DNA of 64,000 bases from Pseudomonadota bacterium (GTDB lineage Bacteria > Pseudomonadota > Gammaproteobacteria > Steroidobacterales > Steroidobacteraceae). The position numbers and the translations under genes are program-made. The stretch lies in NCBI GenBank assembly GCA_018241525.1, contig JAFEDR010000010.1:186001-250000 (forward strand), written 5' to 3'. How positions within the stretch are numbered: the stretch's first letter is position 1; every line of letters starts with the position of its first letter. A model generated the notes under the pieces. The model was given only the letters and a program-made list of their open reading frames with translations. It made no database searches and had not been told where the DNA came from. Positions 10,879-19,546 of the stretch are shown piece after piece.

Positions 10879-11193
10879 AGTGCCGTCAACTAATACGCGC
10901 CATCCGCCGCTGCGGTGAGCTGCTGAAGCGCGTAGAGCCGGCTAGTGGACATGAGAACGGGAGGGTGCCCACCCGTTCTAAGGTCGCCGAAACCGCAGGG
11001 CTATCCGAGCACCAGCGGAAGACCGCGCTGCGCGTCGCCTCGGTCCCGCACGACGATTTCGAGCGTCAGGTCGAGAGCGAGCGGCCGCCGTCGCGAGGCT
11101 ACCGAGTCGTCGCCAGTCGGGTCTTTCGTCGGTTCCTATGCGACCCGGCGCGGCGCGGGCCGGAACCTCGCGACGCTGACGGTCGCTTAGCAG
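10875..11193 (+). pseudogene. fragment of a phage-type regulatory protein
   Basis: Reading frame 3 from about 10887 gives RQLIRAIRRCGELLKRVEP, then KVAETAGLSEHQRKTALRVA and PHDDFERQVESERPP. This pattern occurs in phage and plasmid proteins next to methyltransferases and ParB-like genes (a GELL helix, then a predicted HTH-like segment). Soon after ERPP the similarity appears to continue in another frame (EATESSPVG near 11098), which suggests a frameshift. There is no intact start. The family has no function I can name. Confidence 0.4.
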
Positions 11194-11388
11194 CCTTTTC
11201 GTATGGAATTCGAGGCATCGGCGATCGCCGAGGCAGTTCGTCGTCGATCATGGCGGACCCCAAGGCGGTAGTCGGACTCTCGGAACGTCCCACGCTCGGA
11301 ACGCAAACTGCAAGCTGAGCCGTGCTGACGGCCCCAGCGAGGCCTCGCACTCGGGTGCTAGGATCGGCCACATCTACCGGGAGCCGCC

Positions 11389-11697
11389 ATGCGCCACGCC
11401 GAGGCCGAGCCAGCCTTCATCGCCGCGCCCTCCCGTAACGAGCACCACCGCGCCACCCAGGCCGCTGCAGCGGCTGCCAGGAGGGCAGAGGCCAGGGAGC
11501 TCTTCGAGCTTCTCCGCGAGCGCGAGCCCGGCCCCTGTGACGCCTGCCGCCACGTCGCGCGCTGCGCCCAGGGCGAGGCCTGCGAAGCGTTCGCGGTCTT
11601 CGTGCACCGACCGACGTCGTGGCAGGGAGCGCCGCGGCAGCGCCGCCACGATATCTACGTGCGGCTCTTTGAGGAGCAGTTGCTCAAGGTAGCTTAA
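11389..11697 (+). CDS. hypothetical cysteine-rich protein
   Basis: 102 residues: an Ala/Arg/Glu-rich helical N-terminus, then GPCDACRHVARCAQGEACEAF, with four cysteines in a C-x2-C-x5-C-x5-C pattern that could bind metal, and a C-terminal RHDIYVRLFEEQLLK helix. GGGAG lies 6 bases before ATG 11389. I do not recognise a function; the pattern is familiar from phage-like regions. Confidence 0.55.
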   Translation: MRHAEAEPAFIAAPSRNEHHRATQAAAAAARRAEARELFELLREREPGPCDACRHVARCAQGEACEAFAVFVHRPTSWQGAPRQRRHDIYVRLFEEQLLKVA

Positions 11698-11710
11698 ACG
11701 GAGACGTTCA

Positions 11711-12250
11711 ATGGACGCACTGCAGGGAATGCTCGCGTCGATCCGCGGCTCGATTCAAACCCGGAACTGGTACACCGCGCTCGCGCTTACCTTGGCGATG
11801 CCCGATATTTGCGCGGCTCTCGAATCGTCCGACGGAAAGACCAACGGCAATCGCTATATCGCGTGGTGGAACACTTGGATGGGCCCCCACTACCGAGATC
11901 GGCCGAACTTTCCGGTCCCGAACCACGTCTTTCTTGGCGGGAATGACGCGTACGCACTGCGCTGCGCAATGCTTCACGAGGGATCGGAGAACATCTCCAC
12001 GCAAAGGAAGCGTGAGGTCCTCGATAAATTTCACTTCCGAGTCGACGGATTTCACTGCATCAGGGTCAATCGAATACTGCAGCTCAGCGTGCCGACGTAC
12101 TGCGAGCAGACATGCGGGGTGGTGCAGCAATGGCTCGAGTCATTCCGCGCAAACGAGCCCGAAAGCGATGCGCGCCTTCGGAACATGTTGACGATTCACG
12201 AAGGGTCCAGTTCACCCATGCCTGGCGTCGTATTCGGCGGCCCGTCCTAA
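11711..12250 (+). CDS. conserved hypothetical protein, possible abortive-infection type
   Basis: 179 residues with conserved-looking blocks: ALTLAMPDICAALES, RYIAWWNTWM, GGNDAYALRCAMLHEGSE and EVLDKFHFRVDG. The YALRCAMLHEGS block is seen in small stand-alone proteins of unknown role carried on islands. Its R-x4-H arrangement recalls, without proving, a HEPN-type ribonuclease motif. AT content is higher than in the core genes, supporting acquired DNA. GGAG lies 7 bases before the ATG. Confidence 0.6.
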   Translation: MDALQGMLASIRGSIQTRNWYTALALTLAMPDICAALESSDGKTNGNRYIAWWNTWMGPHYRDRPNFPVPNHVFLGGNDAYALRCAMLHEGSENISTQRKREVLDKFHFRVDGFHCIRVNRILQLSVPTYCEQTCGVVQQWLESFRANEPESDARLRNMLTIHEGSSSPMPGVVFGGPS

Positions 12251-12258
12251 CGCACCGT

Positions 12259-12549
12259 CTACCGAATTACTCCCCAGTTCGCCCCACCCCAGCTAGGCGT
12301 CGGAGGCCGCACCTGGACCTTCCCGAGGCCTCCGCACCGGGTGCAGCGCGGCCTGAACCCCTGCAGCCTGCGCGCGCCGTAGCCGTCAGCGACGAGCCTC
12401 TGCAGGTCGAGCTCGGCCCACCGGCGGCAGGCAGGGCAGTAGGCGCTGAGCCCGTGGTTCGCCTCGAGGAGCGCCGCCAGATGGTCGAGCGTGACGTCGG
12501 AACGGGCGACAGTGATCAGCGCAGCGGATCGCTCTTCGTGCTCGGTCAT
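12259..12549 (-). CDS. zinc-ribbon hypothetical protein
   Basis: 96 residues on the minus strand. Two CxxC pairs (CPAC about 20 residues after the N-terminal helix, CTRC near residue 72) frame the segment LVADGYGARRLQGFRPR, suggesting one zinc ribbon. Its ATG overlaps the stop of a shorter minus-strand frame at 12546-12719 (ATGA), so the two may be an operon. Function unknown. Confidence 0.6.
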   Translation of the reverse strand: MTEHEERSAALITVARSDVTLDHLAALLEANHGLSAYCPACRRWAELDLQRLVADGYGARRLQGFRPRCTRCGGLGKVQVRPPTPSWGGANWGVIR

Positions 12550-12719
12550 GCGGCGATCTTGGCGCGCCCGGCCGCCCGACCGTGAGGCGAGAAAGCGACG
12601 GGAATGTCGATCTTCTCGGCTAGACAGACCGCGTCGCCAACTTTGTGCGAGCCTTCGGCGACGAGTTGCTCGCGGTAGCGTAGACGGCGAAGGTGAGATT
12701 CCGCGGCACGGGACGACAG
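12546..12719 (-). CDS. short ORF upstream of the zinc-ribbon gene
   Basis: The minus-strand frame after a TAG at 12722-12720 encodes about 58 residues that look protein-like: AAESHLRRLRYREQLVAEGS, then KVGDAVCLAEKIDIPVAFSP and a basic tail. It ends in an ATGA overlap with the zinc-ribbon gene, as expected of a real operon partner. There is no ATG, GTG or TTG in the open frame; only CTG 12719 is available. It may use that start or be a 5'-truncated gene. Confidence 0.4.
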   Translation of the reverse strand: MSSRAAESHLRRLRYREQLVAEGSHKVGDAVCLAEKIDIPVAFSPHGRAAGRAKIAA

Positions 12720-12752
12720 CTATTCATGGGCCATCCGAGGAGCGCCAGGCAA

Positions 12753-12932
12753 ATGACCGACTCGACTCAGCGCGTGATCGTCGTGAACTTCGATGTAAGC
12801 TTCGGAAACCTTGTCATGCTGTTCGTAAAATCGGCTCTCGCGGCCATCCCCGCGATGATCATTCTCGTCATCCTCGGAGCAATCGCCGCTGGCGTGCTCG
12901 GAGGCATCTTCGGTGGCTTCGGTCATCACTGA
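12753..12932 (+). CDS. small inner-membrane protein
   Basis: 59 residues: MTDSTQRVIVVNFDVSFGNL, then a continuous hydrophobic stretch (about 20-50) with KSALAAIPAMIILVILGAI, ending in a glycine-rich GGIFGGFGHH. Short proteins with the same IPAMIIL core occur next to secretion and membrane genes in Xanthomonas relatives, without a known role. A longer frame starts at 12693, but CCGAGGAG at 12735-12742 supports ATG 12753. Confidence 0.5.
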   Translation: MTDSTQRVIVVNFDVSFGNLVMLFVKSALAAIPAMIILVILGAIAAGVLGGIFGGFGHH

Positions 12933-12961
12933 CGGAGCCCGCCACAGCCGGGAGCGCCAGC

Positions 12962-13360
12962 GTGGATATCGATCCGAGTAGTTGGGGACGCCTCGGCGGA
13001 AGTGCCGAACGCGGCGGCAAGTCGACTGCACTCCAGGCGCTGCTCTGGCTGTGTGCAATTCTTACAGCACCAGTCGCGTGGGGCCTGCGCTACGGGTTTG
13101 GTGGACCGGAGTGGCTGCAGATTGCTCTTGGCCTCTCCTGGGTCGCGACTGTCATTGTCGGTTTAGGTTCATTTATCTACTTGCTTGTGAATGACCGCGA
13201 TGCGCTTCGATCCGAAAGCTTCACTCTGGGGAAGATGGCTATCGAGCGCGGCCTTCTGGGAGACGATCGGTCAGGCATGAAGTTGACCAAATTGCTTCCG
13301 GACGCGTCGGAGCAAGGAGAGGCTTCAAGCCATGCGCCTCAGAAGGGGGCAGAGCCGTGA
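12962..13360 (+). CDS. hypothetical two-helix membrane protein
   Basis: 132 residues from GTG 12962 behind GGGAG. Two membrane helices (about 22-44 and 54-76) are followed by a cytoplasmic segment DRDALRSESFTLGKMAIERGLLGD. The serine-rich tail is polar. Its stop overlaps the GTG of the next gene (GTGA), so the pair is probably co-expressed. No known family that I can name. Confidence 0.5.
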   Translation: MDIDPSSWGRLGGSAERGGKSTALQALLWLCAILTAPVAWGLRYGFGGPEWLQIALGLSWVATVIVGLGSFIYLLVNDRDALRSESFTLGKMAIERGLLGDDRSGMKLTKLLPDASEQGEASSHAPQKGAEP

Positions 13361-13683
13361 ATTTCGACTCCGAACGTCGATTCATTGTGATGGCGGGCGC
13401 GCTTACGGACGAGCAGCAGAAGAACTACATTCTCGGGCTGCAGGCCCTTGGCGCCGCCTGGTTTCATCACACGCGGGATTCGTTTCTTGTGGCGACGAAG
13501 GACGGGCAAACTACCGCGACCAGTCTGAGGGCCATGCTCGTGGGCGTGGCCCCTGGCGTGGACAGCGTAGTGATCGAAGTAGGCGAAGTGCGCGACTGGG
13601 CGCTTCTACTCAAGAAGGAACGACTGCAAGCGGCCACCGACTGGATGATGAACGCGTTCGCAGCCGCATCGCCTCGAAGCTAG
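13357..13683 (+). CDS. hypothetical protein
   Basis: 108 residues, GTG start overlapping the previous stop. Predicted alpha/beta pattern with MAGALTDEQQKNYILGLQAL, AAWFHHTRDSFLVATK and VDSVVIEVGEVRDWALLL; no signal peptide or membrane helix. It is probably the cytoplasmic partner of the membrane protein encoded just upstream. Unrecognised family. Confidence 0.5.
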   Translation: MNFDSERRFIVMAGALTDEQQKNYILGLQALGAAWFHHTRDSFLVATKDGQTTATSLRAMLVGVAPGVDSVVIEVGEVRDWALLLKKERLQAATDWMMNAFAAASPRS

Positions 13684-13709
13684 CTCGAAAGCAGATTACG
13701 GGAACGCGG

Positions 13710-13976
13710 CTACCGTGGATTGACTTGGCGCCTCGGCGGTAGCGCCGGTGCAACTCCGGAAATGTCGAGCGTTGTTCCGTCGGGCAGGCGGAAGTGAACG
13801 TTCTTCTTGAACTTGTACGGGCGGACCCTGTGGCCGCCGATGAAGGAGAAGTTCTTTTTTCCCGGGTGCACCGTCTCGCCAACGATGCTGCAAGTATGCT
13901 GTGGAGCGTGAGCGCAGATTTCAGCCCAATCACCGCCTTCAATCTGCTTGACCGGAAGTAAGACGCGACCCGTCAC
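13710..13976 (-). CDS. hypothetical protein
   Basis: 88 residues from GTG 13976 on the minus strand. The C-terminal half, KNFSFIGGHRVRPYKFKKN, then VHFRLPDGTTLDISGV, reads like a small beta-rich domain and not like a shadow frame, because the other strand here is out of frame with any gene. The start is uncertain. It ends 26 bases beyond the opposing stop at 13683. Confidence 0.4.
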   Translation of the reverse strand: MTGRVLLPVKQIEGGDWAEICAHAPQHTCSIVGETVHPGKKNFSFIGGHRVRPYKFKKNVHFRLPDGTTLDISGVAPALPPRRQVNPR

Positions 13977-14045
13977 CTCGACACCTGAACGCCCCGGGCC
14001 AGCAGAGCTGCGATCGCGGCTGGGGGCTTGCGGCTAGTAGGCCAT

Positions 14046-14501
14046 CTATGGCAGCCGGTGCTTTCGCAGCAACGTTTCCCATGCGGCGCGTGCACCAGCC
14101 ACAACATCGCGGCCGGTGAGCTTGCGGCCGTCGTCTAACTCAATCCGATATTCAATCTTCGCGGGACCGCCGCCGAGGTTGATGTTTACGTCGTTCCCAG
14201 TCGCCTTCGCGCCTTCGCGGACATGCCGGTCAAGCGTGAGGTGTTTCGACGCGTTGGCGAGGTCGGCGACAATGCGCAGCGCATTGTCCGCTTCGACGTC
14301 GGCAACAAGTGCCTGTCGCAGCGCCTCCGGTAATGTCGCGTCGTTTCGTACCCAGTCCTTCAGGTGCCATGCGTCCTGCAGGAAGTGCATCAAGTCATCT
14401 TGATACTCGACCGAGCTGCGGTAGTCGCAGGCGAGCTTGTCGAAGCCACGCGCCATGCGGTCGTACTGCGCGCGCCAGTCAGTGAGTTTCGGATCAAACA
14501 T
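14046..14501 (-). CDS. conserved hypothetical protein, HEPN-like
   Basis: 151 residues, mostly helical. The DLMHFLQDAWHLKDWVRND and LRIVADLANASKHLTL segments form a helical hairpin with an ASKH element that resembles HEPN-fold proteins of unknown substrate, often found on islands. The C-terminus, IEYRIELDDGRKLTGRDV, is beta-rich. No neighbour clearly pairs with it; the gene at 14515-14895 lies upstream in the same direction. Family assignment is inference. Confidence 0.6.
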   Translation of the reverse strand: MFDPKLTDWRAQYDRMARGFDKLACDYRSSVEYQDDLMHFLQDAWHLKDWVRNDATLPEALRQALVADVEADNALRIVADLANASKHLTLDRHVREGAKATGNDVNINLGGGPAKIEYRIELDDGRKLTGRDVVAGARAAWETLLRKHRLP

Positions 14502-14514
14502 GCGGCCGCACTAC

Positions 14515-14895
14515 TCAATTCGACTTGCGGAACGGCGACTGCGCGAACATCGAATTTACGGCAAACGTCTGCCCTGAGCTGACGTGGTGGCCCTCGAAGT
14601 CCTTGTGCGGCCCGGCGATCACCGGCTGGCCGGCCGAGTTGGTGCCGAAACCGTACAGGTAGTGCTTCGTCATCCCGTCAGCGGATCTAGCCACCAGCAG
14701 ATCGCCGCCGAGTCTGACGCCGTTCGGAAGCAGCATCGGGGCCGAGTGGACGCTCGCGTAGTAGGACGAGACGCCTGGAATGCGCTGGAGCTGAGAAGGT
14801 AGCGCCGACGGCTCTAGGCCGTGCAGACCGGGCGTGGTCGGCAGGATGGTCGAGCCGCCAGGTACGATCCACCTGCGCCGATCTGAGTCGTCCAT
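14515..14895 (-). CDS. hypothetical protein
   Basis: 126 residues, unrecognised. Beta-rich central part with PNGVRLGGDLLVARSADGMT and HYLYGFGTNSAGQPVIAG; no signal peptide, membrane helix or cysteine. It ends 13 bases before the ATG of the HEPN-like gene, in the same direction, so the two may form a transcription unit. Confidence 0.45.
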   Translation of the reverse strand: MDDSDRRRWIVPGGSTILPTTPGLHGLEPSALPSQLQRIPGVSSYYASVHSAPMLLPNGVRLGGDLLVARSADGMTKHYLYGFGTNSAGQPVIAGPHKDFEGHHVSSGQTFAVNSMFAQSPFRKSN

Positions 14896-15123
14896 GGACG
14901 GATGGTAGCGCGTCGGTCGGAGGATCGGCCGTCCGTGGTCCTCCCCAGATTCTAGGCGCCGTTGGCGGCTCGGGGATCGGGCAGGGCACCCGCGACGCGG
15001 TGGCCGTTCCTAGCAAGGCGGGACAGTGCAGCCAGCACACAGATTGTGCTTTGGGCTACCGCTCGACTAGCGTGAGTGCTTACAAGGGATTACAAAACAC
15101 TGATAACTGATTGATATTTAACA
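14896..15123. other. right end of the accessory island, no gene seen
   Basis: I find no convincing coding frame here. Composition changes from GC-rich to AT-rich at about 15074-15126, just before the chemoreceptor gene. This probably marks the border between acquired DNA and the core chromosome. Confidence 0.4.
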
Positions 15124-15142
15124 ACACCGACCCACACGGTGT
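15124..15142 (-). terminator. hairpin downstream of the chemoreceptor gene
   Basis: Stem ACACCG / CGGTGT with a 7-base loop. Read on the minus strand, the strand of the chemoreceptor gene, it is followed by TGTTAAATATC, so it can serve as an intrinsic terminator 30 bases after that gene's stop. Its loop region also resembles the 3' end of pilZ (see findings). Confidence 0.45.
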
Positions 15143-15171
15143 AGCGCGGGCCCGCCGGCCCGGGCCTCGCC

Positions 15172-17211
15172 TCAGCCATTCGCCTCGCGCCGGGCGCGTC
15201 CGGACGGCCGGGTGGCGGCCTCGGTCACGTCCGCGACCCGGAAGAACGACACGAGGGCGAGCAGCTCCTCGGCGATCCCCACCATGGCGGCGCTCGAGTG
15301 CGCGGCCGCTCCGACCCGCTCGGCGTTTTGCTGCGTCGCGGCATCCATCGCGCCGACCGCCCCGTTCACGGCGTCGACGCCGCTCGCCTGCTCGTGGCTC
15401 GTGGCCGCGATCTCGTTGTTGAGGTCGCTGACCTTCTTGATGCTCGACACGATCTCCTCGAGCGCGGCACCCGAGCGGCGCACCGACTCGCGGCCGTCGT
15501 CGACCTGCCGGCCGCTCGCCAGGATCAGGTCCTTGATCTCGCGGGCGGCGCTCGCGCTGCGGCCGGCGAGGCTGCGCACCTCGCTCGCCACCACCGCGAA
15601 GCCACGGCCCTGGTCGCCGGCGCGCGCCGCCTCGACCGCGGCGTTGAGCGCGAGCAGGTTGGTCTGGAAGGCGATCTCGTCGATGACGCTGATGATGTCG
15701 GTGATCCGGCGGCTGGTGGCGTGAATGCCGTCCATCGCCGCCACCGCCGAGCGCACGATCTCGGCGCCGCGCTCGGCCTCGCCGCGCGCGGCACTCGCGA
15801 GCTGGCTCGCGTGCTGGGCGTTGGCCGAGGTCTCGCGCACGGTGGTCGCCATGCGCTCCATGTTGCTGGCGGTCTGCTGCAGGCTCGCGGCCTGCGCGCT
15901 GGTGCGCTCGCTGACGTCGCGGCTGCCGGCGGCGACCTCGCGCGCGCCGCGCGCGACGTCGTCGCTGTTGCGGCGGATCGCCTCGACGATCTCGGTGAGC
16001 TTGGTCATGGTCGCGTTGGCGTCGCCCTTGAGCGCGGCGAAGGCGCCGCGATACTCGGCGGTGACGCGCTCGCCGACGTCGCCGCGCGCCAGCGCCGCGA
16101 ACATGCGCGTGGCATCGGCGATGACCCGCGCGTTGATCTCGAGCAGCTCGTTCATCGCCTCGGCGAGCGCCTGGAAGAAGCCGGTCTTGCCGGCGAGGTC
16201 GATGCGCCGCGTCAGGTCGCCCTCGAGGGCGGCGCGCACGATCGACTGCACTTCCTGCTCGATCGACAGCATCAGCGTGCGGTCCTGCCACTCGAGCACG
16301 TGCCCGACGCTGGTGCCGTCGGCACCGCGCACCGCGTCGCTTGCGACCCGGAAGGTGTGACCGCCGAGCGCGAACTCCGCCTCGCGTCCCGCGGCCAGCG
16401 CCGCGTGCGCGGGTCCGGCCACCTGCGCGAGCGACAGCCCCTCGAGCCCGCCGGCCGGGCGTGCGGCGAGCAGCGCCGGCAGTGCGCCCGCGAGCTGCGT
16501 GCCGAGCGAGCGGTTCGCGTAGGCGATCGTGCCGTCGGGATCGACGACCATGATGCCGGCCGAGCAGTTGTCGAGCGCGTTGCGCAGCCGCAGGCCCTCG
16601 TCGGCGGTGCGCCGTTCCTCGGCGAGTCGGCGGGCGAGGCGTCGCTGCGAGGCGCGGACGAAGACGATGGTGAGCACCGCGGTGACCAGCACCGCGACGA
16701 TCACGCCGATGCGCTGCAGCCGGGCGCTGCGGGTCGCCGCCTGCATCACGGCGGCATCGCGCAGGTCGAACTCCTCGGCGATGGCGCGCGTCTCCTTGTC
16801 GGCGGCGCGCACCGCGTCGCGGACCTGCATCAGAGCCGCGAGGTCCGCCCCCGGGCCGAGGCGGGTGGCGAGCGCCTGCAGGTGCGGGACTGCCTCGCCC
16901 ATGACCGCGGGGTCGGCGCCGCGGGCACCGAGCTCGCCGAGGCGGGCGGCGGCGGTGCGCAGCGCCTCGACCGCGGCGCCGTTCAGGCTGCCGGAGTCGA
17001 CCGCGTCGGTGACGCCGCTCATGAAGCTGCGGTACTCGGCGCGCGCGGCCTCGGCGAGCACCCGCAGCGGGCGGGCGCTCTCGAGGTCGGCGGCGCGCCG
17101 GCCGTCGAGCACCGTCTGTGCGCACAGCACGATCACGAGCGGCAGGGCCACTGCGAGGAACTGCAGTGCGACCAGCCGGTTGGCGTGGCCGTGGGTGTCG
17201 GTCGCTGGCAT
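15172..17211 (-). CDS. methyl-accepting chemotaxis protein
   Basis: 679 residues. Membrane helix about 13-31, periplasmic helical sensor domain (about 32-165), second helix about 166-187, a HAMP-like linker, a PAS-like insertion near 215-330, then a second HAMP-like stretch ([15 protein letters not shown]) and the long helical signalling hairpin. The hairpin tip matches the core [20 protein letters not shown] and [15 protein letters not shown]. It should report to CheA/CheW, none of which are encoded here. It lies downstream of the SCO1/porin/binding-protein operon in the same direction, so it may sense the same ligand; that is inference. Confidence 0.92.
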   Translation of the reverse strand: MPATDTHGHANRLVALQFLAVALPLVIVLCAQTVLDGRRAADLESARPLRVLAEAARAEYRSFMSGVTDAVDSGSLNGAAVEALRTAAARLGELGARGADPAVMGEAVPHLQALATRLGPGADLAALMQVRDAVRAADKETRAIAEEFDLRDAAVMQAATRSARLQRIGVIVAVLVTAVLTIVFVRASQRRLARRLAEERRTADEGLRLRNALDNCSAGIMVVDPDGTIAYANRSLGTQLAGALPALLAARPAGGLEGLSLAQVAGPAHAALAAGREAEFALGGHTFRVASDAVRGADGTSVGHVLEWQDRTLMLSIEQEVQSIVRAALEGDLTRRIDLAGKTGFFQALAEAMNELLEINARVIADATRMFAALARGDVGERVTAEYRGAFAALKGDANATMTKLTEIVEAIRRNSDDVARGAREVAAGSRDVSERTSAQAASLQQTASNMERMATTVRETSANAQHASQLASAARGEAERGAEIVRSAVAAMDGIHATSRRITDIISVIDEIAFQTNLLALNAAVEAARAGDQGRGFAVVASEVRSLAGRSASAAREIKDLILASGRQVDDGRESVRRSGAALEEIVSSIKKVSDLNNEIAATSHEQASGVDAVNGAVGAMDAATQQNAERVGAAAHSSAAMVGIAEELLALVSFFRVADVTEAATRPSGRARREANG

Positions 17212-17228
17212 GGCGGGTCGGGCGGCGC

Positions 17229-17666
17229 TCAGAGCTTAGCGACCACGGTGACGCCCGCGCCGGGCGCCGTGGTCACGTAGCTGCAGCCCCCGGGGGTCTG
17301 GCGCACGTAGGCGACCGCCTCGGCATCGCTCGCCTTGACGGGCGGCGGGTTCGCGCCGTCGCGGAAGGACTTCTTGGTCCAGATGCCGGAGTACTTGAGC
17401 GCGTCGAGCTTGAGCGCCCGGGCGAGGAAGCCCGCCTGCGCCGAGGCATTGTCGGCCGGCGCGAGCTTGACCGAGCCCGCGAAGCCCTTCTCGCCGATGA
17501 ACACGTCGCGTACGTCGGCTGCCTGCAGCGAGACGCCGCTGTTGCAGATCACGTACAGGTCCTCGGCGCGGGCCGCGCCCGCGGCGAGCGTCAGCGCCGC
17601 GAGCAGGAGCGCGAGGCGTGCTTTGCCCGGCAGGCGTGCCGGCGCGGCGTCAGAAGCGGATCGCAT
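17229..17666 (-). CDS. phosphate-binding-like periplasmic protein
   Basis: 145 residues with a signal peptide ([16 protein letters not shown]) and a single PBP-like lobe: [29 protein letters not shown], then [19 protein letters not shown] and [18 protein letters not shown]. Such short proteins are annotated as phosphate ABC transporter substrate-binding-like, but no permease or ATPase genes are near and one lobe alone is unlikely to drive transport. Its ATG lies 17 bases inside the end of the porin gene, so the two are translationally coupled. Confidence 0.7.
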   Translation of the reverse strand: MRSASDAAPARLPGKARLALLLAALTLAAGAARAEDLYVICNSGVSLQAADVRDVFIGEKGFAGSVKLAPADNASAQAGFLARALKLDALKYSGIWTKKSFRDGANPPPVKASDAEAVAYVRQTPGGCSYVTTAPGAGVTVVAKL

Positions 17667-18960
17667 ACTGCACCATCGCTTCGTTGTAGTCGTTGACCAG
17701 CCGGTCCGTGGTGTGGGTGTTGGCAAGCTCGAGCTTGAGCGCCGTCTTCAGGTCGACGTCGAAGCGCAGGCCCACCGCCGTCCGATAGTACGAGGCGCCG
17801 CTGTCGACCGAGGTCATCTGCGCGAAGTATGGATCCGACTGCTGCAGCGAGGCGCGCTCGTAGCGCCCGTAGACCGCGCCGCGCGGCAGGCGGTAGGCGA
17901 GCTGCACGAACCCAGCTTCGCTGCGATGCGTGCCGGTCCCGCCCGCCAGGCTCTCGTTGTCGAAGGCGTAGAACTCCGCGATGTGCTCCCAGGTGTCGGT
18001 GTCGTAGACGGCGTAGGCGCCGAGCATGCGCACCCGGGTGAGGTCAGCCGGCTGCTGATCGTCGGAGACCTTGTCGACGAAGCCGTGCACGCCGACCGTC
18101 AGGCCGTCGAGCGCGCCGGCGAACTTGTAGCCGAGCCGGCCCCCGACCATCGGGTTGCCGTGCACGGTACCGGCATTGCGCATGTCGAGCACGCCGCCGA
18201 TGATCTCCTGGCCGTTGCCGGCGTACAGGTCGTACGTGAGCTTGCCGTCGCCGGCGTGCGTGCTGCCCGTCAGCCAGGCGCCGACCGTGTGCGCCGGCAG
18301 CACGCCGCCCTGGTCCTCGAACTGCACGAACTTCGGCCGGCGCACCGCGGTCGAGAGCCAGTTGCCGTGGTGCAGCGCCGTGTTGATGTAGCCGAACGGC
18401 GTGTGGAAGCGGCCGAGCCAGACGGTGGCGGCGTCACTGAACTGGTAGCCCACCTGCGCGCGCTCGAGGTCGACGCCGACCGCGCCGTCGGTGCCGACCT
18501 CGAAGTTGAGCTCGAACAGCGACAGCGTGTGCTCGCCGAGCTTCGGCGTCAGGTAGAGGTCGAGGTTGCCGACATACGCGCCCTTGAGCTCGTTGGTGAA
18601 CGGGTTGGCGGTGCCGGCGCCGACGTCCGCGAAGCCGTGGATCGGCAGCGAGGTGTCGTCACCGCGACGCGCGGCGTTGGCGGTCTCGATCTGCTGCACG
18701 CGCTGCTCGACGGCCTCGAGGCGCGGCGCCTCGGTCGCGGCCGGGGCCGGTGCGGCCTGGGCGACGCTCGCGCCGGTCTGGCGCGCCTCGAGCTCGTGTA
18801 CACGCTTGGCGAGCGCCTCGATCATGGCGAGGCTCTTGTCGAGCTTCTTCTGCATCTCGGCGAGCTGGGCGGACTCGCCGTCGGCGCCGAGCGCCGGCGC
18901 GGCGGCGAGGACCAGGCCAAGGGCCAGGACGCGGAGCAGGGGAGTGAACGGGGCGGGCAT
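17650..18960 (-). CDS. outer-membrane porin with coiled-coil N-terminus
   Basis: 436 residues: signal peptide to about residue 25 (APALGA), a coiled coil about 28-65 (LAEMQKKLDKSLAMIEALAK), a second heptad stretch, then a beta-barrel of alternating strands ending in the terminal phenylalanine motif MVQYAIRF. This layout resembles carboxylate and phosphate-selective porin-like proteins, where the coiled coil makes trimers or touches peptidoglycan. It is encoded between a SCO1-like protein and a periplasmic binding protein. Substrate unknown. Confidence 0.75.
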   Translation of the reverse strand: MPAPFTPLLRVLALGLVLAAAPALGADGESAQLAEMQKKLDKSLAMIEALAKRVHELEARQTGASVAQAAPAPAATEAPRLEAVEQRVQQIETANAARRGDDTSLPIHGFADVGAGTANPFTNELKGAYVGNLDLYLTPKLGEHTLSLFELNFEVGTDGAVGVDLERAQVGYQFSDAATVWLGRFHTPFGYINTALHHGNWLSTAVRRPKFVQFEDQGGVLPAHTVGAWLTGSTHAGDGKLTYDLYAGNGQEIIGGVLDMRNAGTVHGNPMVGGRLGYKFAGALDGLTVGVHGFVDKVSDDQQPADLTRVRMLGAYAVYDTDTWEHIAEFYAFDNESLAGGTGTHRSEAGFVQLAYRLPRGAVYGRYERASLQQSDPYFAQMTSVDSGASYYRTAVGLRFDVDLKTALKLELANTHTTDRLVNDYNEAMVQYAIRF

Positions 18961-18985
18961 GGGTCCTCGCAGGGTGCGGTGGAGG

Positions 18986-19546
18986 TCAGAGAGCGGACGC
19001 CCAGTCGGGCGTCTCGGGGCCGAGCGCGGCCTCGGGCCGGCCGCGGGGGTCGAAGACGAGCGCGCGCAGCTCGTGCATCACGTGCTCGTCGTAGCGCCAG
19101 TAGTCGAAGCCGAGCGCGTGGGCGAGCGCGTTCGTGCTCGCCTCGTCGCCGGTCAGGAAGTGCCAGTTCGGGCGGTCGAGGTGGCGGCTGCGGCGGTACT
19201 GGCGCCAGGCGGCCGGGTCGTCGTTGGCGGGGTCGTAGCCGACGACCACGATCTGGGCGTGCTCGCCGCGCTCGTCCAGGCGCCGCTGCATCCGCGCGAG
19301 CGCATCGATCGTCAGCGGGCAGACGCGATGGCAGGTTGCGTAGGCCATCGTCAGGATCACGCGCTCGCCGGCCAGGGCGGCCAGCACGAGCTCGCGGCCA
19401 TCGTCGTCGCGCCAGCGCTGCGGCAGGTCGGCGAGGCCCGCCACGCCGGGCAGCGCCGCGGCCGCGGCGCCGGTCGTGGCGAGCACGACGGCAGCGAGCG
19501 CGGCGCACGCGAGTCGCCGGAGGGACGTCAGCAGGGAGCCAGGCAT
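18986..19546 (-). CDS. SCO1/SenC family periplasmic thiol protein
   Basis: 186 residues with a hydrophobic signal segment. The thioredoxin-fold core carries MAYATCHRVCPLTIDAL, a CxxxC motif as in SCO1 copper chaperones, then VVVGYDPANDDPAAWRQY and HFLTGDEAST. A distal histidine (HVMHELRAL) could complete the metal site. It first in the operon with the porin and binding protein, 25 bases before the porin ATG. No cytochrome oxidase genes are near, so copper delivery or thiol reduction of a partner remain open. Start could also be GTG 19573. Confidence 0.75.
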   Translation of the reverse strand: MPGSLLTSLRRLACAALAAVVLATTGAAAAALPGVAGLADLPQRWRDDDGRELVLAALAGERVILTMAYATCHRVCPLTIDALARMQRRLDERGEHAQIVVVGYDPANDDPAAWRQYRRSRHLDRPNWHFLTGDEASTNALAHALGFDYWRYDEHVMHELRALVFDPRGRPEAALGPETPDWASAL

